9,075 bases of DNA from Neisseriaceae bacterium. Lineage in GTDB: Bacteria; Pseudomonadota; Gammaproteobacteria; Burkholderiales; Neisseriaceae. Position 1 is the stretch's first letter, and every line of letters begins with the position of its first letter. The position numbers were made by a program, and so were the translations under genes. Positions 1-6,087 of the stretch are shown here, piece after piece. The notes beneath the pieces are model-generated. The model saw only the letters and a list, made by a program, of their open reading frames with translations, did not search any database and was not told the DNA's origin. Where the stretch lies: contig JASLBZ010000179.1 of NCBI GenBank assembly GCA_030146285.1, positions 1-9,075 of the forward strand. The letters are read 5' to 3'.

Positions 1-155
1 TCTGATGCAAAAGCAATGTAAGGTGTTGGCATTGCAATACCAACAGCGACTGTGGCTGGAATATCCACCAACAACAATTCTTTTAATAATGCATGGTTAC
101 TTGCCAATCGACCATTCATTTTCCAGTTACCCATTACCCACTTTTTTTGCCACAT
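1..155 (-). CDS. tpiA: Triose-phosphate isomerase, N-terminal fragment (runs off the window)
   Basis: Triose-phosphate isomerase interconverts dihydroxyacetone phosphate and glyceraldehyde-3-phosphate in cytoplasmic glycolysis and gluconeogenesis. Only 51 codons lie in the window; the remaining roughly 200 residues of a normal ~250-residue enzyme are beyond position 1. The visible protein begins MWQKKWVMGNWKMNG and continues with an AMPTPYI segment. GNWKMNG is the hallmark first beta strand of the TIM barrel, with the substrate-binding Asn at residue 10 and catalytic Lys at residue 12. The start at 155 is supported by AAGGA at 168-164, eight bases upstream. An ATG at 163 is out of frame. The gene is transcribed away from pstS and has its own promoter at 191-218. 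I am confident of the family because the motif is essentially diagnostic; the state of the rest of the gene cannot be judged. Confidence 0.93.
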   Translation of the reverse strand, partial: MWQKKWVMGNWKMNGRLASNHALLKELLLVDIPATVAVGIAMPTPYIAFAS

Positions 156-190
156 GGTGCATTTCCTTATCAATCTTATCGTTCGCCGCC

Positions 191-218
191 ATTTTACAAT
201 AGTTTCTAACATTGTCAG
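191..218 (-). promoter_or_regulatory. Sigma70-type promoter of tpiA
   Basis: On the minus strand, CTGACA (218-213, five of six matches to TTGACA) is followed by a 16-base spacer and TAAAAT (196-191, five of six matches to TATAAT). Transcription would start near 184, giving a leader of about 29 bases with the AAGGA ribosome site at 168-164 and the tpiA ATG at 155. All elements are well spaced. The call is from consensus matching only. Confidence 0.6.
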
Positions 219-439
219 CTTGAATATTACCAATTGATTTTTTCTGCGCTCTTTTTTGATGATTTAATGGCGACAATTCGTTCATGCGGGCATTTCGATT
301 GCAGCCCGAGCAAACCGCCATTTCTCTGGCTTCACCCTCATAGAAATCCACCCCAAATCACACCGTCACATTCATCAAAATCCAAAAACAACCCCTTGTA
401 TTCTGATCTAAATCCTTATTGCTTTGAAAGACTAAACAT
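219..439. other. Intergenic region without a recognisable gene (between tpiA and pstS promoters)
   Basis: This stretch separates the tpiA promoter from the pst promoter region. The longest minus-strand frame would start at a GTG at 351 and run to 127, ending inside the tpiA coding region. It contains a single CxxC pair (VCSGCN), no convincing ribosome site and no family I recognise. Plus-strand frames here overlap one another and read as non-coding. I see no RNA gene, repeat or hairpin of note. It may hold decayed coding sequence, but nothing supports a call. Confidence 0.4.
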
Positions 440-489
440 TTTTCATACAAATTGTCACAATTGTCACAAAGTTGAAATAATCATTTATT
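440..489 (+). promoter_or_regulatory. Candidate PhoB-type promoter of pstS with tandem TTGTCAC repeats
   Basis: TTGTCAC occurs twice in direct orientation, at 452-458 and 461-467, as part of a 9-bp tandem repeat (TTGTCACAA). The units resemble the PhoB half-site CTGTCAT. A weaker match, TTTTCAT, lies at 440-446. AATAAT at 476-481 (five of six to the -10 consensus) sits 18 bases after the first TTGTCA and 8 after the second repeat, so the repeats cover the -35 position, where Pho boxes act. An alternative pairing is TTGTCA at 461-466 with TTTATT at 484-489. The 9-bp period differs from the 11-bp period of the Escherichia coli Pho box, so the link to PhoB is inference from position, half-site and the downstream gene. 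Confidence 0.5.
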
Positions 490-554
490 ACACTGCACAC
501 ATCGTTAAATAAAACTTAATCGATTTATCCGAATTTTATTAGTGGAGCTTTCTA

Positions 555-1655
555 ATGCGTTTACGTCTTTCTACCCTTGTTTTAACTAGCAGTATCGCCT
601 TATTGGCAGCATGCTCTGGCGAGAGCAAAACCGAAAATACTGCAGCTAGCGGCTCTGCTGCACCGGCTGCTTCAGCTGAAGTCATGAAAGTGACTGGTGC
701 TGGTGCATCATTCCCTCAGCCTATTTATGCTCAATGGGCGCAAGCATTCCAAACGGAAACTCAAGGCCAAGTTAACTACCAATCTATTGGTTCTAGTGGT
801 GGCGTAAAACAAATTATTGCCAAAACCGTTGATTTTGGTGCAACAGATGCACCTTTGGATATTGAAGAGCTAAACAAAGAAGGCTTGATTCAATTCCCTA
901 CCGTGATCGGTGGCGTGGTACCTGTTGTAAACATTGATGGCGTTAAGCCAGGTGAATTAAACCTAACAGGCGATGTATTGGCCAATATTTACTTGGGCAA
1001 AATCACCAAATGGAACGATGCTGCAATCAAAGCGTTGAACCCAAGCGTAAACCTACCTGACGCTGCAATTACGACTGTATTTCGCTCAGATGGCTCTGGC
1101 ACAAGCTTTAACTTCACCAATTACTTAAGCCAAGTATCTCCTGATTGGGAAAAATCAGTGGGTGCTGCTAACTCGGTAAAATGGCCAACATCTAGCACGG
1201 GTGCTGCTGGTAAAGGCAATGAAGGTGTTGCAACTTATGTTAACCGTGTGAAAAACTCAATCGGTTACGTTGAATATGCTTATGCCAAACAAAACAGCAT
1301 GTCTCACACCAGCTTGACTAACAAAGCAGGCAAAGTGGTACAACCTTCTCAAGAAACATTTGCAGCTGCTGCTGATGCTGACTGGGCAAATGCGCCAGGC
1401 TTCAAATTGATCCTGACTAACCAAGCTCAAGAAAACGCTTGGCCGATTGCTGCTGCAACATTCATCTTGGTTCACAAACAACCTCAAGATGCTGCACAAA
1501 CAAAAGCGGCTTTGTCTTTCTTTGACTGGGCTTACACCAAAGGTGACGATGCTGCCAGCAAATTGGATTATGTTCCTTTGCCAGAATCAACCAAAAACAT
1601 TATTCGTGAAAGCTGGAAACAAGTATTGGGTGCAGATGGTAAATCTGTTTACTAA
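555..1655 (+). CDS. pstS: Phosphate-binding lipoprotein PstS of the Pst ABC transporter
   Basis: PstS binds inorganic phosphate outside the inner membrane and delivers it to the PstCA channel. The 366-residue protein begins with a charged n-region (MRLRLS), a hydrophobic core and a lipobox LAAC ending at Cys20, so it is predicted to be a lipoprotein rather than a freely soluble periplasmic protein. Residues 21 to about 45 form an Ala/Ser/Gly-rich tether. The mature domain starts at TGAGASFPQPIYAQW, typical of PstS, followed by SIGSSGGVKQI, FGATDAPL and FRSDGSGTSFNFTNYL, the conserved phosphate-contacting segments. Length fits the family. GGAG at 544-547, seven bases before the ATG, supports the start. 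It heads the pst cluster and is separated from pstC by 85 bases containing a terminator-like hairpin, which would let PstS be made in excess. Expression is probably induced by phosphate starvation from the repeats at 452-467. Confidence 0.96.
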   Translation: MRLRLSTLVLTSSIALLAACSGESKTENTAASGSAAPAASAEVMKVTGAGASFPQPIYAQWAQAFQTETQGQVNYQSIGSSGGVKQIIAKTVDFGATDAPLDIEELNKEGLIQFPTVIGGVVPVVNIDGVKPGELNLTGDVLANIYLGKITKWNDAAIKALNPSVNLPDAAITTVFRSDGSGTSFNFTNYLSQVSPDWEKSVGAANSVKWPTSSTGAAGKGNEGVATYVNRVKNSIGYVEYAYAKQNSMSHTSLTNKAGKVVQPSQETFAAAADADWANAPGFKLILTNQAQENAWPIAAATFILVHKQPQDAAQTKAALSFFDWAYTKGDDAASKLDYVPLPESTKNIIRESWKQVLGADGKSVY

Positions 1656-1665
1656 TACCTAAAGA

Positions 1666-1713
1666 AGCGGTAGCCAAAGGGATGTTAATTCTTGGCTATC
1701 GCTTTTTCGTTTT
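1666..1713 (+). terminator. Hairpin plus T-run between pstS and pstC (attenuator-like)
   Basis: AGCGGTAGCCAA (1666-1677) pairs with TTGGCTATCGCT (1692-1703) to give a 12-bp stem with a single G-T wobble and a 14-base loop. TTTTCGTTTT follows directly (1704-1713). This has the form of a rho-independent terminator. Because pstC, pstA and pstB follow on the same strand with no clear promoter of their own, it most likely terminates only part of the transcription, or protects the pstS mRNA 3' end, giving more PstS than membrane components. Confidence 0.75.
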
Positions 1714-1724
1714 CCATACATTTC

Positions 1725-1730
1725 GAGGAA
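1725..1730 (+). promoter_or_regulatory. Ribosome binding site deciding the pstC start
   Basis: GAGGAA lies one base before a possible GTG start at 1732 and ten bases before an in-frame ATG at 1741. A one-base gap is too short for initiation, so this site favours the ATG at 1741 and a 315-residue PstC over the 318-residue version. Confidence 0.6.
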
Positions 1731-1740
1731 CGTGCCACGC

Positions 1741-2688
1741 ATGAACTCACTACAAAAAAAACTTGCGACCCAAAAAAAATTAGACTGGTTATTTGTCAAT
1801 GCCACGCGCTTCTTTGCTTTCGTGGTGTTAGCAAGCCTAATCGGCATTATTATCTCACTCATCATTGGCTCTATTCCAAGCATGAAAACCTTTGGCTGGG
1901 GGTTTTTCACCAGTTCTGAATGGGATCCTGTTGCAGGTGAATATGGTGCTCTGGCACCGATTTACGGCACACTGGTAACTTCGGTGATTGCATTGGTTAT
2001 TGCTGTACCTGTTAGCTTTGGTATTGCTGTATTTTTAACAGAATTAAGCCCAATTTGGTTAAGAAGACCACTGGGTATTGCAGTTGAATTGCTTGCTGGT
2101 ATTCCATCAATCATTTACGGCATGTGGGGCTTGTTTGTTTTTGCACCCTTCTTCTCAGAATACATTCAGCCATTCATGATTAAATATTTCGCCGACATTC
2201 CTGTGATTGGCGCTTTATTCCGTGGCGCTCCAATGGGCATTGGCCTGTTTACGGCAGCCTTAATCTTGGCCATTATGATTATCCCTTTTATTGCGTCGGT
2301 GATGCGCGACGTTTTCTTGGTAACACCAACCTTACTGAAAGAATCAGCTTACGGCTTAGGCTCGACCACTTGGGAAGTGATTCGCCATGTGGTGTTACCT
2401 TATACCAAAGTTGGCGTTATTGGTGGTGTCATCTTGGGATTGGGCCGCGCTCTTGGTGAGACCATGGCAGTCACATTTGTGATTGGCAATACCTTTAATA
2501 TCAGCCCAAGCTTATTCAATTCTGGCGTGTCGATTACCTCTGCACTGGCCAATGAATTTGCCGAAGCAGTTGACCCGAAACACTTATCATCATTATTGTT
2601 CTTAGGCTTATTGTTGTTCTTCATCACCTTTGTGGTGTTGTGCATCTCTAAAATATTGCTACTTCGCATGAAAAAAAATGAAGGCTGA
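1741..2688 (+). CDS. pstC: Phosphate ABC transporter permease PstC
   Basis: PstC is one of the two inner-membrane channel subunits of the phosphate importer PstSCAB. The 315-residue protein has a short polar N-terminus, a first membrane segment at about residues 24-43, a periplasmic loop, and then a run of hydrophobic helices typical of a six-helix permease. GTLVTSVIALVIAVPVSFGIAVFLTEL opens the conserved permease domain in recognisable form, and the EAA loop that docks on PstB is seen as ESAYGLGSTTWEVI from residue 201. The following GLGRALGETMAV is characteristic of PstC. The ATG at 1741 was chosen over a GTG at 1732 because GAGGAA at 1725-1730 is properly spaced only from the ATG. The gene follows the attenuator after pstS and precedes pstA by 18 bases, so pstCAB form one transcript. 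Length and motifs are normal for the family. Confidence 0.95.
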   Translation: MNSLQKKLATQKKLDWLFVNATRFFAFVVLASLIGIIISLIIGSIPSMKTFGWGFFTSSEWDPVAGEYGALAPIYGTLVTSVIALVIAVPVSFGIAVFLTELSPIWLRRPLGIAVELLAGIPSIIYGMWGLFVFAPFFSEYIQPFMIKYFADIPVIGALFRGAPMGIGLFTAALILAIMIIPFIASVMRDVFLVTPTLLKESAYGLGSTTWEVIRHVVLPYTKVGVIGGVILGLGRALGETMAVTFVIGNTFNISPSLFNSGVSITSALANEFAEAVDPKHLSSLLFLGLLLFFITFVVLCISKILLLRMKKNEG

Positions 2689-2706
2689 TAGGAAAAGGAT
2701 AACCGC

Positions 2707-3561
2707 ATGAAGAATAACAGCATCTATCGCCGCCGCCGCTTTGTTAATACTTTTAACTTAGTTGCCTCAACCTTAACCATGGCTTTTGGCTTGTTTTGGC
2801 TCGGTTGGATTTTGTACACACTATTTGCTCAAGGTGCATCAGCACTGATGACATTGAGCACCTACACCATGGACAGCCCTCCTCCGGGTTCTGTTGGTGG
2901 TTTGCGCAATGCCATTGTTGGTAGCTTGTACATCACCTTGTTTGGTTTGTTTATCGGCACACCCATTGGTATCATGGCTGGCATTTACTTGGCTGAGTTT
3001 AGCCAAGACAACTGGTTTGCCAAAACCACCCGCTTTATTAATGATATTTTACTGTCAGCACCATCGATTGTGATTGGTCTGTTTATTTACGAGATTTTCG
3101 TGGTTACCCAAGGACATTTCTCTGGTTGGGCAGGCTCACTGGCTTTGGCTTTACTGGTGATTCCTGTGGTCATTCGCACCACTGAGAATATGTTAAAGTT
3201 GGTACCGAATACCTTACGTGAAGCTGCCTATGCATTGGGCACTCCAAAATGGAAATTGGTTTTGGGTGTGACGCTTCGCGCTGCCAAAACTGGCGTATTG
3301 ACTGGTATTTTATTGGCATTTGCCCGTGTTTCTGGTGAAACAGCACCGCTTTTGTTCACTGCGCTGAATAACCAGTTTTACAGCACCAATATGGACCAAC
3401 CAATGGCCAACTTACCGAATTTGATTTTACAGTTTGCCATGAGTCCATATGTAGACTGGCACGACTTAGCTTGGGGTGCAGCTTTACTGATTACCTTGAC
3501 TGTATTAATTACCAACATTGTGGCACGCTTTTTGGGCAGAAGCCCAGCCCAAAACCACTAA
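2707..3561 (+). CDS. pstA: Phosphate ABC transporter permease PstA
   Basis: PstA pairs with PstC to form the inner-membrane phosphate channel. The 284-residue protein has a basic N-terminus (IYRRRRF), a first membrane helix, a periplasmic loop with the PPPGSVGGLRNAIVGSL segment typical of PstA, and then the permease core. The cytoplasmic EAA loop is EAAYALGTPKWKLV starting at residue 172, followed by ARVSGETAPLLFTAL, the PstA counterpart of the PstC RALGETMAV segment. AAGGA at 2695-2699, seven bases before the ATG, supports the start. It lies 18 bases after pstC and 23 bases before pstB, consistent with co-transcription and assembly of one complex. Length is within the family's usual range, and no key region is missing. 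Confidence 0.95.
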   Translation: MKNNSIYRRRRFVNTFNLVASTLTMAFGLFWLGWILYTLFAQGASALMTLSTYTMDSPPPGSVGGLRNAIVGSLYITLFGLFIGTPIGIMAGIYLAEFSQDNWFAKTTRFINDILLSAPSIVIGLFIYEIFVVTQGHFSGWAGSLALALLVIPVVIRTTENMLKLVPNTLREAAYALGTPKWKLVLGVTLRAAKTGVLTGILLAFARVSGETAPLLFTALNNQFYSTNMDQPMANLPNLILQFAMSPYVDWHDLAWGAALLITLTVLITNIVARFLGRSPAQNH

Positions 3562-3584
3562 TTGCACAATAGGCATAAAAAATT

Positions 3585-4340
3585 ATGGACAACAAAATTT
3601 CTGTTAAAGATTTCAACTTTTACTACGGTCAATTCCACGCGCTAAAAAACATTAATTTGGATATTCAGACCCAAAAAGTCACTGCATTTATTGGCCCTTC
3701 TGGCTGTGGTAAATCAACTTTACTTCGCACTTTTAACCGCATGTATGATTTGTACAATGGCATGCGCGCTGAAGGACAAATCTTACTGGATGGCAACAAT
3801 GTTTTAGACAAAGGCGTTGACTTAAACTTGCTTCGCAACAAAGTGGGCATGGTATTCCAAAAACCAACACCTTTTCCAATGTCTATTTATGACAATGTGA
3901 CGTTTGGTGTAAAACTATACGAAAATTTGAATCGCAGCGACATGGATGACCGTGTTGAATGGGCTTTGAAAAAAGCGGCCATTTGGAATGAAGTCAAAGA
4001 CAAGCTTAAGCAATCAGGTCAATCTTTATCAGGCGGTCAGCAACAACGTTTGTGTATTGCGCGTGCCATTGCTGCCAAACCTGAAGTTTTGTTACTGGAC
4101 GAACCCACCAGTGCACTTGATCCAATATCAACAGCGCGCATTGAGGAATTGGTGACAGAGTTAAAAGAAGATTACACCATTGCCATCGTTACCCACAATA
4201 TGCAACAAGCAGCGCGTGTGTCTGATGTAACTGCTTATATGTACTTAGGTGAGCTTGTGGAAATTGGCGCAACCAAAGACATATTTACAACACCGAAACA
4301 ACAAGCAACTGAAGATTACATTACCGGTAAATTCGGTTAA
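3585..4340 (+). CDS. pstB: Phosphate ABC transporter ATP-binding protein PstB
   Basis: PstB is the cytoplasmic ATPase that powers phosphate import through PstC/PstA. All nucleotide-binding elements are visible in the 251-residue protein: A-loop Tyr near residue 14, Walker A GPSGCGKST at 37-45, Q-loop Gln92 in VFQKPTPFP, signature LSGGQ at 148-152, Walker B LLLDE ending in catalytic Glu173, D-loop SALD at 176-179 and switch His204 in VTHNM. The RTFNRM segment after Walker A and the C-terminal YITGKFG are typical of PstB, separating it from other importer ATPases. The ribosome site is weak: only AGG at 3571-3573, eleven bases from the ATG, and no alternative start is evident, so translation may depend on coupling to pstA 23 bases upstream. 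The usual next gene, phoU, is absent; a strong terminator follows instead. Confidence 0.96.
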   Translation: MDNKISVKDFNFYYGQFHALKNINLDIQTQKVTAFIGPSGCGKSTLLRTFNRMYDLYNGMRAEGQILLDGNNVLDKGVDLNLLRNKVGMVFQKPTPFPMSIYDNVTFGVKLYENLNRSDMDDRVEWALKKAAIWNEVKDKLKQSGQSLSGGQQQRLCIARAIAAKPEVLLLDEPTSALDPISTARIEELVTELKEDYTIAIVTHNMQQAARVSDVTAYMYLGELVEIGATKDIFTTPKQQATEDYITGKFG

Positions 4341-4363
4341 GCTTTCCTGCTTTGTTTGTACCC

Positions 4364-4410
4364 AAAGTTCAGTCTGCCGTCTCATTTTGGCAGCCTGAAC
4401 TTTTTGTTTT
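4364..4410 (+). terminator. Terminator after pstB formed by inverted uptake-sequence-like repeats
   Basis: AAAGTTCAGTCTGCC (4364-4378) faces GGCAGCCTGAACTTT (4389-4403), giving a 15-position stem with one T-C mismatch and a 10-base loop, followed by TTGTTTT. The right arm with its preceding base reads TGGCAGCCTGAA, one mismatch from the Kingella-type DNA uptake sequence AGGCAGCCTGAA. The left arm on the other strand reads CGGCAGACTGAA, two mismatches away. Inverted uptake sequences serving as terminators are well known in Neisseriaceae. The hairpin itself is plain; its kinship to uptake sequences is inference. Confidence 0.85.
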
Positions 4411-4442
4411 ATCAATAAAATGAAAGATTTTCGCAAATAGCC

Positions 4443-4471
4443 TTGACGTGCACCCCAATAGATTGAACAAT
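4443..4471 (+). promoter_or_regulatory. Possible promoter of pit
   Basis: TTGACG (4443-4448, five of six to the -35 consensus) is followed by a 17-base spacer and AACAAT (4466-4471, four of six to the -10 consensus). It lies between the pstB terminator and the pit start, where an independent promoter is expected. The -10 lacks the conserved first T, so the call is tentative. Confidence 0.4.
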
Positions 4472-4507
4472 CACGGTTTAGGATTCTTCCCTTTTGCTTA
4501 AGTGATC

Positions 4508-5983
4508 ATGCTGGACATATTATCAAACCTGACACCCACCCTTGGTGTCCTACTGTTTTTATCGCTATTCTTAGTCTTATTCTTTGAATTTATTAACGGC
4601 TTTCACGATACAGCTAACGCCATCGCGACCGTCATTTATACCCAATCCATGAAGCCAACACATGCTGTGATTGCTTCCGGTATTTTTAACTTTCTAGGCG
4701 TTGTCACCGGCGGCTTGGCTGTGGCTTATGCCATTGTGAATTTGCTGCCCATTGACCTTCTGGCCTCAGGTGATACCAAACTGCTGATTTCCATGATTTT
4801 TGCGCTGCTATTGGGCGCCATTATTTGGAATTTGGGCACTTGGTATTTCGGTTTGCCAGCTTCTAGCTCTCATACTTTAATCGGTTCTATTATCGGTGTT
4901 GGTCTAGCCAATGCCGTATTCTCAGGTCAATCTTGGGAAGATGGTGTGAACTGGGGCAAAGCCATGGACGTGGGTGCATCATTACTGCTCTCTCCATTTG
5001 CAGGCTTTGTGATGGCGTTTATCTTTTTGGCACTGCTGCGTCACTTATTCCCATTGGCCAATATTCACCAAACTCCTTATTTACGCACCGGTGTTCGTGG
5101 TAAAAAACACCCTCCATTTTGGACGCGTTTCATGCTGATTTTATCTGCCATGGGCGTGAGTTTTGCTCACGGTTCAAACGACGGTCAAAAAGGTGTGGGT
5201 TTGGTGATGTTGATTTTAATTTGTATTATTCCTGGTCATTTCTTATTGAACATGAACAGCGACCAATACCAATTAGAACGTGCCAAAGGCGCAACAGCAC
5301 AACTAGAACGCTTTATGGCGGATAACCACAATACCATTGTTGGTTACTTCCCAGACGCAGCCAAACCATCAAGTGTGGCAACAGATTCAGAGCAAGTGCA
5401 TTGCCAAATCAATGACACACCAATGCACAGCGCAGAAATTCAACGCTTATTGCCTAACAACAAAACCGTGGGTGATTTGACTGAAAAAGAACGCTGGTTA
5501 ACCCGTTCACATTTATTGTGCTTAGAAAATACGGCCAAAAAAGTGGCTGCATTGCCTGCCATGAATAAAGAACAAAAGCAATACTTAACCTCTTTACAAC
5601 GTGACTTTAGCTTGCCAATTGAATATGCACCAATCTGGGTTATTTTTGCAATTGCATCAGCCTTAGGTCTTGGTACGATGGTTGGCTGGAAACGTGTTGT
5701 GAAAACAGTGGGTGAAGGCATTGGTAAGTCTCACATGACGTATGCACAAGGTGTTTGTGCACAAATGACTGCAGCCATTGGCATTGCAGGTGCGAACTTG
5801 TTCGGCTTGCCTGTTTCAACCACACAAATTTTGTCCAGCGCAGTGGCTGGTACGGCTGTTGCCAATAAGTCAGGTTTGCAATGGGCCACCATCCGCAATA
5901 TTCTTTTGGCTTGGCTATTTACTTTCCCAATTGCAATGCTATTGTCTGGTAGTTTATTTGCCCTGTTTCACTTTGTTTTCTAA
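4508..5983 (+). CDS. pitA: PitA-like low-affinity inorganic phosphate transporter (PiT family)
   Basis: PiT transporters move metal-phosphate complexes into the cell in symport with protons. The 491-residue product is close in length and layout to Escherichia coli PitA: hydrophobic N-terminal half, a large hydrophilic loop from about residue 245 to 375, and a hydrophobic C-terminal half. Family motifs are NGFHDTANA at 30-38, GLPASSSHTLIG from 115, HGSNDGQKG at 221-229, and the second repeat unit GLPVSTTQ at 433-440, reflecting the family's internal duplication. The ATG at 4508 is preferred over an in-frame GTG at 4502 because MLDIL aligns with the usual PitA N-terminus. No good ribosome site precedes either (an AGGA at 4480-4483 is too far). 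It lies downstream of pstSCAB but beyond a strong terminator, so it is probably regulated separately. No terminator is evident after it. Confidence 0.93.
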   Translation: MLDILSNLTPTLGVLLFLSLFLVLFFEFINGFHDTANAIATVIYTQSMKPTHAVIASGIFNFLGVVTGGLAVAYAIVNLLPIDLLASGDTKLLISMIFALLLGAIIWNLGTWYFGLPASSSHTLIGSIIGVGLANAVFSGQSWEDGVNWGKAMDVGASLLLSPFAGFVMAFIFLALLRHLFPLANIHQTPYLRTGVRGKKHPPFWTRFMLILSAMGVSFAHGSNDGQKGVGLVMLILICIIPGHFLLNMNSDQYQLERAKGATAQLERFMADNHNTIVGYFPDAAKPSSVATDSEQVHCQINDTPMHSAEIQRLLPNNKTVGDLTEKERWLTRSHLLCLENTAKKVAALPAMNKEQKQYLTSLQRDFSLPIEYAPIWVIFAIASALGLGTMVGWKRVVKTVGEGIGKSHMTYAQGVCAQMTAAIGIAGANLFGLPVSTTQILSSAVAGTAVANKSGLQWATIRNILLAWLFTFPIAMLLSGSLFALFHFVF

Positions 5984-6014
5984 CAAACAAGCATAGGCAA
6001 TTGTCCGCAATATA

Positions 6015-6023
6015 TGGGATAAT
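6015..6023 (+). promoter_or_regulatory. Possible extended -10 promoter of the methyltransferase-rhodanese pair
   Basis: TGGGATAAT contains an upstream TG, one spacer base and GATAAT (five of six to TATAAT). This is the form of an extended -10 promoter, which can work without a good -35; none is seen at the proper distance. Transcription would start near 6030, leaving a leader of about 58 bases that contains the dyad at 6046-6070. Confidence 0.4.
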
Positions 6024-6045
6024 TTGATTTATTTTCTTATCTTGA

Positions 6046-6070
6046 GCGACCAAGTAGACCACTTGGTCGC
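6046..6070. promoter_or_regulatory. Perfect 10-bp dyad in the leader of the methyltransferase gene
   Basis: GCGACCAAGT (6046-6055) and ACTTGGTCGC (6061-6070) are perfect inverted repeats around a 5-base loop, AGACC. There is no T-run on either side, so it is not a standard rho-independent terminator. It ends eight bases before the GGAG ribosome site of the next gene. A shorter nested dyad, GACCACTTGGTC, is at 6057-6068. It could be a repressor operator (the symmetry and size suit TetR-type proteins) or an mRNA leader hairpin. No regulator gene is in the window to tell these apart. Confidence 0.55.
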
Positions 6071-6087
6071 AAATTACTGGAGTTAAC

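Noticed and set aside
127..351. Minus-strand frame of 74 codons with a VCSGCN CxxC pair
   Set aside because: It needs a GTG start, lacks a good ribosome site, runs across the tpiA promoter and into the tpiA coding region in another frame, and matches no family I know.
5..512. Three overlapping plus-strand frames upstream of pstS (5-202, 52-237, 234-512)
   Set aside because: The first two lie over the tpiA start and promoter on the opposite strand; the third covers the pst promoter region, has no domain, and its composition is that of non-coding sequence.
1732..1740. GTG start for pstC giving three extra residues
   Set aside because: Only one base separates it from the GAGGAA ribosome site; the ATG at 1741 is spaced normally.
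6046..6070. Reading the dyad as a rho-independent terminator for pit
   Set aside because: No T-run follows the stem on either strand; the sequence after it is the ribosome site of the next gene.
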